Assembly: GCA_016710595.1 (NCBI GenBank)
Contig: JADJVM010000005.1
Coordinates: 248,001 to 312,000 of the forward strand
Length of the DNA: 64,000 nt
Reading direction: 5' to 3'
Source: Niastella sp.
Lineage (GTDB): Bacteria > Bacteroidota > Bacteroidia > Chitinophagales > Chitinophagaceae
Made by a program: the position numbers and the translations under genes
Shown: positions 44,320 to 53,572 of the stretch, piece by piece
Layout of the letters: each line of letters begins with the position of its first letter
Position numbering within the stretch: position 1 is the stretch's first letter
Notes under the pieces: model-generated
Told to the model about the DNA's origin: nothing
What the model saw: the letters and a program-made list of their open reading frames with translations, nothing else
Databases searched by the model: none

Positions 44320-47130
44320 CTAATGTGCTTCTAACCAATTTTGGCCCATGCCCAGTTCTGCAACTACAGGAACCCCATGGGGTAATTCCATCGCCGTTTG
44401 CATACTGGAAAGAATAACGGGTTTTATTTTTTCTAATTCTGATTTTAATACATCAAACACAAGTTCATCATGCACTTGTAACAACATTTTAGATTGAAAT
44501 CCATTTTCCCGGAATGATTTATCAACTTTTATCATTGCCAGTTTTATCATATCGGCTGCAGTGCCCTGTATGGGGGAATTAATGGCATTCCTTTCTGCAA
44601 AACCCTTTACTGTAAAGTTGGCGCTGTTAATATCTTTCAACCAACGCTTACGCCCCATCAGGGTTTCAACAAATCCATTTTTTCTTGCAAACAAAATGGT
44701 ATCGTTCATAAATTTTTGAATACCGGAGAACTCTCTTTTATAATTGTCAATAATTTCTTTTGCTTCTGTACGGCTAATGCCAAGATTCTCTGCCAAGCCA
44801 AATGCACTTTGGCCATATATAATTCCAAAATTTACACTCTTTGCTTTGTACCGCATCTCTTTTGTTACATCTGCTTCAGCTATCGAAAATACTTTTGCTG
44901 CAGTGGCGGTATGAATATCCTTTCCATCTTTAAATGCCTGCGTCATATTTTCATCCCCGCTAATGGCAGCAACAATACGCAATTCTATTTGTGAGTAATC
45001 AGCTGACATCAGCACATGGTTTTCATCCCGGGGTATAAACGCTTTTCTTATTTCCTTTCCCTTGTCAGTACGAATGGGAATATTTTGAAGATTGGGATTA
45101 TTACTGGCCAGGCGCCCTGTAACTGCAACGGCCTGACCGTAAGTAGTATGCACCCGCCCTGTTTTTGAGTTGATCAATTGTGGCAATGCATCTACATAAG
45201 TGCTTTTAAGTTTTGTAAGTTCCCGAAAAGTAAGGATGTCATCACAAATAGGATGTTCTGCAGCCATTTTTGCCAACACATCTTCGCCGGTAGCATACTG
45301 GCCGGTTTTTGTTTTTTTAGCTTTGTCGTTTAATTTTAATTTATCAAACAACACTTCACCCAGTTGCCTGGGTGAGGCCAGGTTAAAACGGACACCTGCT
45401 TTTTCATACACTGCTTCTTCCGCCTTTTTAGCTTCCCCTTCTAATTGGAAAGAATAATCATTTAAGAATTTTTCATCAATGCGAATCCCTTCAAACTCCA
45501 TACCGGTAAGCACTTTTACCAGTGGGTTTTCTACTTGCTCAAATACTTTTTCTACACCGTATTGTTTTATTTTGGGAACAAATATATTTTTTAATTGCAG
45601 CGTTATATCAGCATCTTCTACGGCATATTCTTTTGCATCTGCAAGCTCCACGTCCCGCATATTGCCCTGGGTTTTTCCTTTTTTCCCAATTAGTTGTTCT
45701 ATGTGCACAGGATCATAACCCAGGTAGCGGGCACTTAATACATCCATGCTTTTTTTACCTTCAGGATCTATTACATAATGGGCCAGCATGGTATCGAATA
45801 TTTTTCCTTTTATATCAATGCCATACCATTTTAGCACAAGCATATCGTATTTGAGGTTATGGCCTACCCAATTTTTTGATTCATCTTCAAAAACAGGTTT
45901 GAGGGTTTCAATTATTTTTTTTGTTTCAGATTGATCTGCCGGGCAATCAATATAATAACCACTTGCCGGACTTATAGAGAAGCTCATTCCTACCAATTCT
46001 GCATTATTTGCATCTAAGCTGGTTGTTTCCGTATCAAAACATATTTCGGTTTGATCTTTTAATATTGAAACCAGTTTTTCAGCCGTTATTAATTCATATT
46101 GATGTGGTGTATTGAGGATATTTTTTTGAGGTTCGGGTGGAGTTGGATTAAATTCCTCTTCTGATTGAACGGTATTTACAACACCCGAAGTAGCTTCGCC
46201 AAATAAATTCATTTGAGCACCCGTAACCGGTAATGCTTCTTGCCTGCTTATTTTTATTTCTTCACCTAAAATGCGACGGGCCATGGTTTTAAATTCTAAT
46301 TTTTCAAATATCTCTTTTAGTTTTTCTTTATTAATTTCTTTGATGCTGAAATCTTCTTCATGAAAAGTTACCGGCACATCCAGGATAATGGTAGCGAGTT
46401 TTTTGCTCATGATGGCGTCTGCTTTTCCGTTACGTATTTTTTCACCCATCGAGCCTTTAATCTTATCGGCATTTTCTAAAATATTTTCGAGAGTATTAAA
46501 TTCTTTAAGCAGTTTTGCAGCCGTTTTTTCACCTACTCCTTTAATACCCGGAATATTATCTACAGCATCGCCCATGAGGCCCAGCATATCGATCACCTGG
46601 TCCACCCGATCAATTCCCCATTTTTCACATACTTCCCGGGGGCCTAAAATATCTACGCTGCCACCCTGGAAACCGGGTTTGTAAATTTTAATTTTTTCAC
46701 TCACCAACTGCCCATAATCTTTATCAGGAGTAACCATAAACACTTCGTATCCTGCCTTTTCTGCTTGTTTTGCCAGGGCGCCTATTACATCATCAGCTTC
46801 GTAACCATCTACGGCTAAAACAGGAATGTTAAACCCCTCAATAATTTGTTTGATATCCGGAACAGCAGAACGAATATCTTCCGGTGTTTCCTGCCTGTTT
46901 GCTTTATAATCCGTAAAATCAGTATGCCGCTCAGTTGGCGCTGCCGTATCAAAGCAAATAGCCATGTGAGTGGGTTTTTGATTGTTTAGTAAATCGGTGA
47001 GGGTATTGGTAAACCCAAACTGTGCATTGGTATTCCTTCCCTGGCTGGTCATCCGGGGGCTACGTACTAAAGCATAATAAGCCCTGAAAATAAGGGCATA
47101 AGCATCTAATAAAAAAAGCTTTTTTTGCAT
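44320..47130 (-). CDS. polA: DNA polymerase I
   Basis: A 936-residue enzyme with all three parts. The 5'-3' exonuclease domain (about 1-290) contains FDTAAPTERHTDF, and its helix-hairpin-helix turn is GIKGVGEKTAAKLL. The 3'-5' exonuclease domain (about 340-530) keeps its acidic residues in CFDTETTSLD, GHNLKYDMLVL and YAVEDADITLQL, so proofreading is likely active. The polymerase domain has motif A ADYSQIELRI, the O helix with RYKAKSVNFGIIYGQSAFG and motif C LQVHDELVFDV. It fills gaps in repair and removes Okazaki RNA primers. Confidence 0.98.
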   Translation of the reverse strand: MQKKLFLLDAYALIFRAYYALVRSPRMTSQGRNTNAQFGFTNTLTDLLNNQKPTHMAICFDTAAPTERHTDFTDYKANRQETPEDIRSAVPDIKQIIEGFNIPVLAVDGYEADDVIGALAKQAEKAGYEVFMVTPDKDYGQLVSEKIKIYKPGFQGGSVDILGPREVCEKWGIDRVDQVIDMLGLMGDAVDNIPGIKGVGEKTAAKLLKEFNTLENILENADKIKGSMGEKIRNGKADAIMSKKLATIILDVPVTFHEEDFSIKEINKEKLKEIFEKLEFKTMARRILGEEIKISRQEALPVTGAQMNLFGEATSGVVNTVQSEEEFNPTPPEPQKNILNTPHQYELITAEKLVSILKDQTEICFDTETTSLDANNAELVGMSFSISPASGYYIDCPADQSETKKIIETLKPVFEDESKNWVGHNLKYDMLVLKWYGIDIKGKIFDTMLAHYVIDPEGKKSMDVLSARYLGYDPVHIEQLIGKKGKTQGNMRDVELADAKEYAVEDADITLQLKNIFVPKIKQYGVEKVFEQVENPLVKVLTGMEFEGIRIDEKFLNDYSFQLEGEAKKAEEAVYEKAGVRFNLASPRQLGEVLFDKLKLNDKAKKTKTGQYATGEDVLAKMAAEHPICDDILTFRELTKLKSTYVDALPQLINSKTGRVHTTYGQAVAVTGRLASNNPNLQNIPIRTDKGKEIRKAFIPRDENHVLMSADYSQIELRIVAAISGDENMTQAFKDGKDIHTATAAKVFSIAEADVTKEMRYKAKSVNFGIIYGQSAFGLAENLGISRTEAKEIIDNYKREFSGIQKFMNDTILFARKNGFVETLMGRKRWLKDINSANFTVKGFAERNAINSPIQGTAADMIKLAMIKVDKSFRENGFQSKMLLQVHDELVFDVLKSELEKIKPVILSSMQTAMELPHGVPVVAELGMGQNWLEAH

Positions 47131-47362
47131 GCGATAAAATTACAGAAAGCGATTCTTATCTGCACTAAAATTTTGATTGCTTTCAAATGTGGAAATCTGG
47201 CATTTAAATATGTATAAGTTGTTGAAAAGACTGGATTGTAAGCCCTGAAATTCATCTATCTTAGAAGCCCCAAATCTCACAGGAAAAAACTTTAAAATAT
47301 ACTACAAAAGTAAAAGTGTAATAACTACACATTTATAGTTTTTGAAAGACGAGATTTGCACC
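47131..47362. other. Upstream half of a 405-base gene-free region
   Basis: Between polA and the PKD-rich esterase gene. I found no protein-like frame and no tRNA. A TAGTTTTTG stretch near 47336-47344 is one base longer than a TAnnTTTG box. An orphan terminator follows at 47363-47394, so a small transcript may come from here. Confidence 0.35.
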
Positions 47363-47394
47363 CTGAAATATCAATTGGTATTTCAGTTTTTTTT
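47363..47394 (+). terminator. Orphan intrinsic terminator in a leader or small RNA
   Basis: A perfect 8-bp stem (47363-47370 with 47379-47386, 8-base loop) is followed by eight T residues. There is no plus-strand gene upstream of it. It may therefore end a small RNA or act as an attenuator in the leader of the esterase gene at 47536. Confidence 0.75.
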
Positions 47395-47535
47395 AACAAT
47401 CCCCACCTTGTAGAAAGCGAAAATTTTTCCAATTGCTTTATTGAGAATAAAATTGTTCTATCATCCGCTGGTGGAGAATGAACATTAACGTTTAAGCAAA
47501 AAAATTAAAAACCAGATCCAAAAGTTATCTTAAGC

Positions 47536-50500
47536 ATGAAAAGATCGTTCAAGCAGTTCTTTATTTTACCAATCCTAATTTTATCCGGGTTTTTACAAGA
47601 TGCCATTGGTCAGCAAAGTTTAATTAATGTAAGTGGATGGAATGCGTATGTGCATGTTCCAGCGAGTTATTATAGCAATCCAACAGTGAGCTATCCCACC
47701 ATTATTTTCTTTCCCGGCATTGGAGAGGTAGGTACCAATCCTGCTTCAGTAATTTCCAATGGCCCCGGGGCATATATTGCCCAGGGCTGGAATGGAAATG
47801 TAACCGTAGATGGCCGTGTTGTTGAGTTTATTGTTATTAGTTTGCAAACCGCCACCGCCTATCCCAATGAGGATGTAATGAATGCAAAAATTCAACAACT
47901 CAAAGGCCTTTACCGGATGGATCCAAATAGGCTTTACTTAACCGGCCTCTCTCACGGAGGTTGGTGTGCTACCACTTTTGTAAGTGGCGATAATTATGGC
48001 GGCCCTTATACGTATGCCGACCAGGTAGCAGCAGTAGTTTCAGTAGAAGGGGTAACGCCAAGAGATAATGCCCCCTATCCAAACATGTTCGACAATTTTG
48101 CGAATGTGGGTGGCCGATACGTTGGTTTTGAACAAGTAAATGATTTCAGGGATACCAAGACGGTAGTTGATAGAATGAATTTTACAAAACCAAACTCTGC
48201 CATATATGTTCAAACTAATTTTAATGGAGGTTGGCATTGCTGCTGGAATTCATTTTATGGTGGACAAAACCAGGAGCCAGTTAAATTTAACCTGGATGGC
48301 ATTAACCAAAACCTTTATGAATGGTTTGCTCGCCAAAGTAAGGGCACAGTTGTAACCCCATCAAACCTGGCGCCGAGCGCCAATGCCGGTACCGATCAAA
48401 CTATTTACCTTCCTACAACCAGCACCTCTTTAAGTGGAAGTGGTTTTGACGCTGATGGCAGTATTGTTTCCTATGCCTGGACAAAGGTTTCGGGTCCAAA
48501 TGGTGGTACCATTAGTTCTCCCAACACTCCATTTACTACTATACAGGCCTTACAACAAGGAGTCTATCAATATCAACTTACAGTAACTGACAATGCAGGA
48601 GCAACGGGTAGTTCCACAGTAAAAATAACGGTGAACCCTGCTATTAATATTCCCCCGGTAGCAATTGCCGGGCCCGATCAAAACATTACACTTCCTGTAA
48701 ATATTGTAACGCTTAACGGGGCTGCATCTTATGACCCTGATGGTGTAATATCTGCTTATAACTGGAAACTTATTAGTGGCCCCGGTGCAGTAAATATTGC
48801 AAATGAATGGTTAGCCATTACTACTGTTAGCTTTGGTACAGCTGGCACTTATTCATTTAGGTTAGATGTAGGCGATGGCAGTGGATTAATAGGAAGAGAT
48901 ACCATGATTGTAACGGTATTAAACCAAAACACTGTACCACCATCTCAAAATAATACAGCTCCCGTTGCCGTTGCCGGGCCCGATGCACAAATTACTTTAC
49001 CCAGGGATACCCTTACTGTTGATGGTTCTGGTTCTTATGATTTGGAAAATAATATTGTAGCTCATAATTGGAAATTTATAAGCGGCCCCGGTACCGTAAC
49101 ATTCAATAATGAATGGGCTGCAAAGACGGTTGCACATTTTCCGGGTGCCGGCGTTTATACGCTAAGATTAGATGTGGGCGATAGTTTTGGCCTTATTTCA
49201 TCGGATTTATTAGTTGTAACTGTTTCAGCAGCCACCATAAACAATCCTCCTGTTGCGAATGCAGGACCAGATAAAACCATTCAGCTTCCTACCAATTCAA
49301 CTACATTAAATGGTTCGGGTACAGATAATGATGGAAGCATTGTAAGCTATACCTGGACGAAAATTTCAGGGCCAAATGGCAGTGCATTATCTGCACCCAA
49401 TAACGCTACTACAAATGTTACCGGTTTAACCGCAGGCCAATTTGTGTACCGCCTCACCGTAACTGATAATTCGGGAGCAACTGCTTACGATGATGTATCC
49501 ATTACTGTAACAAATGCAGCCAATATTCCACCAGTTGCAAATGCAGGCCCTGATAAAAACGTACAGCTTCCTACCAATTCAACTACATTAAATGGTTCGG
49601 GTACAGATAATGATGGAAGCATTGTAAGCTATAGCTGGACGCAAATGGGGCACTCAAGAAGGCGCAATATTCCACCAGTTGCAAATGCAGGCCCTGATAA
49701 AAACGTACAGCTTCCTACCAACTCAACTACGCTGAATGGCTCGGGTACCGATGCAGATGGAACAATTGTAAGCTATACCTGGACGAAAATTTCAGGGCCA
49801 AATGGCAGTGCATTATCTGCACCCAATAACGCTACTACAAATGTTACCGGTTTATTAGAAGGACAATATGTGTATCGCTTAATGGTTACTGACAATAATG
49901 GTGCGAGTGCATATGATGATGTTTCCATTAAAGTAAGTGCTGCTGCCAATAATGCTCCTATTGCTAATGCGGGTAACGATATAACCATTCAGCTTCCTAC
50001 AAATACAGTAAGCTTAAGTGGTGCAACATCTTCTGATGCAGATGGAAGTATTGTACAGTACGATTGGACACAGGTGTCAGGAACACCTGCAACGATTGTA
50101 TCGCCTACCTCTATGATCACTACAGTAACTTTTTCAATTGCCGGAACCTATACTTTCAATTTAAAAGTTACTGACAATATAGGGCTTTCTGCAAATGACC
50201 AGGTAGTTGTTACCGTGCTTGCAGCTCCGATTGTTGAAGGCAATAAACAAATTAAAGTAAACATTTTTGATGCACAAAGCAGTTACACCAACCCGCAATG
50301 GAATAATTGGAAACCGGACGCCTGGATTGTAAGCAGGACATTCAAATATAGTGATGGCACACACAGCCCGGTTACCGGGATGTTAACATCTGCACCACGT
50401 TTTGTAGATAATGGCGTAAATTATGGCAGTGGTTCTACTGCATGCCCGCAAGAAGTTTTAAGAATCAATTCAATTGATGCAGGAAAACGTTACTTAGAGT

Positions 50501-51069
50501 TAGCGAACCTGGATCCTACTCATTTTTATACCCTTGAGTTTTATGCCAGCAGGGCCTACACCGGAAATCAAACAACCATTACCGTGGGTGCAAAATCTGA
50601 TACTATTAATACAGATTATAATGTAAATGACTTTGCTCAATTTGTAAGAGTAATGCCAGCCAGCAATGGAACCATACGGGTAACAATCAATAACGTTAAT
50701 GTTTATAATTACCTGGCAGGTTTTATGATCACTGATGAATCACAGGTAATACAACCCCCAGTAGATAACCTGATAAGTAAACATACCGATATCCCTGCTG
50801 CCGTTCAGGATAATGAAGTTGCAAAGATCTTTGCATTTCCTAATCCCTTCCAGGATGAATTATCTGTTACGCTTGATAAAAGTATAACCGGCAATTATAA
50901 AATTTCATTGATCTCAATGAGCGGAACTATTGTGTGGAGTAAACAGGGAACTAAACAGAATACAGTAAGTCGTGAAAATGTAACTACTACAAATTTACCG
51001 GCCGGTATTTATATCATACAAGTACAGAACAATCAAAAAAGATATACCTACAAATTGATGAAAAGATAG
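47536..51069 (+). CDS. Secreted esterase with PKD repeats and T9SS type A sorting domain
   Basis: An 1177-residue protein. Order: signal peptide (about 1-26); an alpha/beta hydrolase domain of the poly(hydroxyalkanoate) depolymerase/esterase type with nucleophile S139 in GLSHGG and a GWHCCW motif near 236; PKD-like repeats from about residue 278 to 890, most starting PPVANAGPDK or similar; a variable region (about 895-1070); and a C-terminal type A sorting domain (FPNPFQDELSVTL..AGIYIIQVQNN) that directs export by T9SS. The fifth PKD repeat is cut short (SWTQ then MGHSRRRN). It probably degrades an ester polymer at the cell surface. The substrate is unknown. Confidence 0.9.
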   Translation: MKRSFKQFFILPILILSGFLQDAIGQQSLINVSGWNAYVHVPASYYSNPTVSYPTIIFFPGIGEVGTNPASVISNGPGAYIAQGWNGNVTVDGRVVEFIVISLQTATAYPNEDVMNAKIQQLKGLYRMDPNRLYLTGLSHGGWCATTFVSGDNYGGPYTYADQVAAVVSVEGVTPRDNAPYPNMFDNFANVGGRYVGFEQVNDFRDTKTVVDRMNFTKPNSAIYVQTNFNGGWHCCWNSFYGGQNQEPVKFNLDGINQNLYEWFARQSKGTVVTPSNLAPSANAGTDQTIYLPTTSTSLSGSGFDADGSIVSYAWTKVSGPNGGTISSPNTPFTTIQALQQGVYQYQLTVTDNAGATGSSTVKITVNPAINIPPVAIAGPDQNITLPVNIVTLNGAASYDPDGVISAYNWKLISGPGAVNIANEWLAITTVSFGTAGTYSFRLDVGDGSGLIGRDTMIVTVLNQNTVPPSQNNTAPVAVAGPDAQITLPRDTLTVDGSGSYDLENNIVAHNWKFISGPGTVTFNNEWAAKTVAHFPGAGVYTLRLDVGDSFGLISSDLLVVTVSAATINNPPVANAGPDKTIQLPTNSTTLNGSGTDNDGSIVSYTWTKISGPNGSALSAPNNATTNVTGLTAGQFVYRLTVTDNSGATAYDDVSITVTNAANIPPVANAGPDKNVQLPTNSTTLNGSGTDNDGSIVSYSWTQMGHSRRRNIPPVANAGPDKNVQLPTNSTTLNGSGTDADGTIVSYTWTKISGPNGSALSAPNNATTNVTGLLEGQYVYRLMVTDNNGASAYDDVSIKVSAAANNAPIANAGNDITIQLPTNTVSLSGATSSDADGSIVQYDWTQVSGTPATIVSPTSMITTVTFSIAGTYTFNLKVTDNIGLSANDQVVVTVLAAPIVEGNKQIKVNIFDAQSSYTNPQWNNWKPDAWIVSRTFKYSDGTHSPVTGMLTSAPRFVDNGVNYGSGSTACPQEVLRINSIDAGKRYLELANLDPTHFYTLEFYASRAYTGNQTTITVGAKSDTINTDYNVNDFAQFVRVMPASNGTIRVTINNVNVYNYLAGFMITDESQVIQPPVDNLISKHTDIPAAVQDNEVAKIFAFPNPFQDELSVTLDKSITGNYKISLISMSGTIVWSKQGTKQNTVSRENVTTTNLPAGIYIIQVQNNQKRYTYKLMKR
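49339..49428 (+). repeat. PKD repeat block, copy 1 of an identical 90-base pair
   Basis: These 90 bases are identical to 49765-49854 within the PKD region of the esterase. Identity at this length, including silent positions, implies a recent duplication or gene conversion. A second pair, about 56 bases from 49522 and from 49666, is also identical. Confidence 0.85.
49765..49854 (+). repeat. PKD repeat block, copy 2 of an identical 90-base pair
   Basis: Identical to 49339-49428. The two copies lie in the fourth and sixth PKD units, on either side of the truncated fifth unit. Confidence 0.85.
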
Positions 51070-51094
51070 TAGCCAGTATTCAGAAATAAGTAAG

Positions 51095-51120
51095 GGCGGC
51101 CATTGGGCCGCCTTTGCTTT
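51095..51120 (+). terminator. Intrinsic terminator after the PKD esterase
   Basis: A 7-bp GC-rich perfect stem (51095-51101 with 51106-51112, 4-base loop) is followed by a T-rich tail. It lies 25 bases after the stop codon and faces the convergent esterase gene at 51185. Confidence 0.88.
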
Positions 51121-51184
51121 ATAAAATTAATTTTAAAAAATGTATGGCTTTCATTAAATGCAATCATACTGCTTTTATTGCATC

Positions 51185-51916
51185 TTAAAATCTTGTTTGC
51201 AAATAATGAGGCAATACAGCACGCCATGTTGGCCAATCGTGTTTCCATTCCGGCCCCCAAATATCCAGTTCATGCGGAATGCCCTTATTGTGTAAAACCG
51301 CAGAAAAATCTCTTGATGCCTGCGGGTCTTCATAATCTCCACTACCACTAAAAATATGGATATGATTGCTGCGCCTGATATTATTCAAATACCATTCATC
51401 CTGCAGGTTAGGAATATAATGAGCCGGGCTATTAAAATAAACCTGATCATCATAAAAGCCCTTACTATATTCTTCGAGATTATAAACACCACTCATGGCG
51501 ATAACTCCATTGATAAGATCGGGGCGTTTTAAAAATAAATTCATGCTATGCAGTGCACCAAAAGAAGCTCCGCAGGTAATAATGGGCGTTTCGGCAGATG
51601 TGTTTGTTTTTAAGAAAGGAATTACTTCATTAAAAATGTAATTATTGAACTGGTTGTGACGTATAGCTTTATGCGCCCCTTCCATTTCATCATTCAGCCA
51701 GCTTTCTTTATTTACACTGTTTACTGAAAATACCCTAAGTTTTCCGGCATCAATAAAAGGCTCCAATTCCACCATTAGTTGAAAGCGCTCATACTCCAGG
51801 TAATCTGCTCCTGCTGTAGGAACCAAAAGTAATGAAAAACCATAATGTCCATAGCTCACAATGGGCATTTCTGCACCTAAAGAGGGGCTGTACCAACTTG
51901 AAAGATCTCTCCGCAT
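51185..51916 (-). CDS. Esterase family protein (PF00756-type alpha/beta hydrolase)
   Basis: A 243-residue soluble alpha/beta hydrolase. The nucleophile serine is in TCGASFGALHSMN (GxSxG, about residue 117). An Asp follows in SGSGDYEDP and the catalytic His is probably in WKHDWPTWR near the end. The putative-esterase family includes feruloyl esterases, S-formylglutathione hydrolases and siderophore esterases; this one cannot be placed. There is no signal peptide. It is convergent with the PKD-rich secreted esterase, but the two are only distantly alike. Confidence 0.85.
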   Translation of the reverse strand: MRRDLSSWYSPSLGAEMPIVSYGHYGFSLLLVPTAGADYLEYERFQLMVELEPFIDAGKLRVFSVNSVNKESWLNDEMEGAHKAIRHNQFNNYIFNEVIPFLKTNTSAETPIITCGASFGALHSMNLFLKRPDLINGVIAMSGVYNLEEYSKGFYDDQVYFNSPAHYIPNLQDEWYLNNIRRSNHIHIFSGSGDYEDPQASRDFSAVLHNKGIPHELDIWGPEWKHDWPTWRAVLPHYLQTRF

Positions 51917-51972
51917 ATTTTTTGATTTAATATTGCCGAAAGTAGGAATTGTTTCCTACTTTTAAAAAAATT

Positions 51973-52680
51973 ATGAAAAATAGTATGAAAAATATACTTT
52001 ATATCCTTTTATTCGGTTGCCTTGCAGTATCCTGCCAAAAAGAATTATCCTTTGATCCCAATAACACGACTACCCCACCCATTGATTTTCCCAATACAAA
52101 TGACAGTTGTTTCACTTGCGATTACTTTCCTGTTTGCGATAGTACACAACAAAATTATATTGATAGCATGAGCGGGACAGTACAAACCCGGACTCTTTTA
52201 TATGATGTAAAAACAGACACCGTAGTAAATGGTATAACTTTTAAGAAAATATTGAATTTAACTGATAATACAATGAACTATTATTCTTGTACCAATAATG
52301 TTTTAAAGATATATGCCCCATCAAGTACAAGTATCGGGGGAACCCAGGCGAGCAATATCACGCAAACCCCACTCAAATCAAATGAACCGGTAGGCACCAA
52401 TTGGAAAGATGTACTCCAGATAAATGGTGCAACCTTTGAATACCGTTATACAATTATTGAAAAAGGTATTACCCGGCAGGTGCTTGATAGTACATATAAT
52501 AATGTAATAAATGTGCGGGATACTGCCGTTACCATCGTGCCTTTAATGGGCGAAGTTCCTTTTGCGGTACGTAATTCATATTATGCAAGAGGTATTGGCC
52601 TGGTAGAGGTAAGAATGATAGATTTAATGAGTGGGCAAACATCGCTTGTAACTCAACTTAAATCATATCATTTCCGTTAG
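51973..52680 (+). CDS. Lipoprotein, hypothetical
   Basis: A 235-residue protein from the ATG at 51973 (MKNSMKNILYILLFGCLAVSC). A longer frame from a TTG at 51949 is unlikely. The lipobox is LAVSC, so it should be anchored in the membrane by its first Cys. A Thr/Pro/Asn-rich linker with a CFTCDYFPVC cluster follows. The rest is beta-rich (FEYRYTIIEKGI, ARGIGLVEVRMIDL). Proteins of this layout are common in Bacteroidota and have no known function. Its stop codon lies one base from the convergent ParA stop. Confidence 0.75.
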   Translation: MKNSMKNILYILLFGCLAVSCQKELSFDPNNTTTPPIDFPNTNDSCFTCDYFPVCDSTQQNYIDSMSGTVQTRTLLYDVKTDTVVNGITFKKILNLTDNTMNYYSCTNNVLKIYAPSSTSIGGTQASNITQTPLKSNEPVGTNWKDVLQINGATFEYRYTIIEKGITRQVLDSTYNNVINVRDTAVTIVPLMGEVPFAVRNSYYARGIGLVEVRMIDLMSGQTSLVTQLKSYHFR

Positions 52681-52681
52681 T

Positions 52682-53425
52682 TTATTCCAAAACGCCTTCT
52701 TTTATTTCGGTCCATAATTCCCGGTAGCAGGTAGCGGCATAGCTACTATTGGCGAATTCCATTATGGGCGATTTGTGAATCCCCATTTTTTCTACATCGC
52801 TCAGGTAAGGCACATAATTTTGGAAAAAGCGTTTGTCTTTGTACAGCTCTTCCATTATTTCATTGTGCATATTTTTTCTTAAATCTACCATTGTAAAAAA
52901 GCACATCATACGGCTTAAATCCAAATCTTTTTCTTTAAAATAATCTTTCACCATGTGGTAAGTGCGTATAGAAAGCGTAGTAGGAATTACCGGCATCAAT
53001 ACAATATCAGCGGCATGAAATACATTTTCACTCAGGGCGCTAAATCCCGGCGGGCAATCAATAAAAACAAAATCGTATTCTTTTTCTAATTGTTTTAATA
53101 CACTTTTTAACCGGGTTTTATTGCCTTTCATTTCTTCCTGCATCACATCAAAACTCTTTGAGGAATTATCGGCAGGGATCAGGTCCAGCATTTCAAAATC
53201 GGTACTCATTATGGCATTTTCTAAATGCGCATCTTTTGTAACTAATTTTTTAATACCCGGGTGTGTTTTTGCTTTTACATTATAATAAAAGGTAGAAGAC
53301 CCCTGCGGATCAATATCCCATAACAAAGTTTTAAATCCATCTGCGGCAGCCAGGTAAGCAAAATTTACACAGGATGCTGTTTTACCTACGCCTCCTTTTA
53401 AATTATATAAAGCAATTGTGATCAT
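52682..53425 (-). CDS. ParA/MinD-type ATPase, orphan
   Basis: A 247-residue ATPase with the deviant Walker A motif KGGVGKTAS (about 10-18), the switch I region LLWDIDPQGSS (35-45) and Walker B FVFIDCPPGF. It belongs to the ParA/Soj superfamily, whose dimers bind DNA or membrane and position cargo. No parB gene or parS-like repeat was seen nearby, so it may serve in positioning of another complex rather than chromosome segregation. The start at 53425 gives the expected N-terminus (MITIALYNLKGG). Confidence 0.9.
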   Translation of the reverse strand: MITIALYNLKGGVGKTASCVNFAYLAAADGFKTLLWDIDPQGSSTFYYNVKAKTHPGIKKLVTKDAHLENAIMSTDFEMLDLIPADNSSKSFDVMQEEMKGNKTRLKSVLKQLEKEYDFVFIDCPPGFSALSENVFHAADIVLMPVIPTTLSIRTYHMVKDYFKEKDLDLSRMMCFFTMVDLRKNMHNEIMEELYKDKRFFQNYVPYLSDVEKMGIHKSPIMEFANSSYAATCYRELWTEIKEGVLE

Positions 53426-53572
53426 ACTTTTTGTATTTATAAGTTAAGATAACAAATTATTTTTCAATATAAAATTAATTTCATATTCCAACGAAAGCCA
53501 GGGCAAACTATAATATTAAAAATCAATCAAAACTTTGTTTAATTTTATAGGCTCAACCTCAAGTTACCTCTT

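Noticed and set aside
47131..47394. Search for tmRNA, 6S RNA, RNase P RNA or tRNA in the largest clean gap
   Set aside because: No tRNA-like ends or other recognisable conserved parts were found. Only the orphan hairpin and T tract remain.
49240..50000. Tandem repeats that might suggest a CRISPR array
   Set aside because: The repeats are long, in frame, and encode PKD domains. There are no short palindromic repeats with unique spacers and no cas genes.
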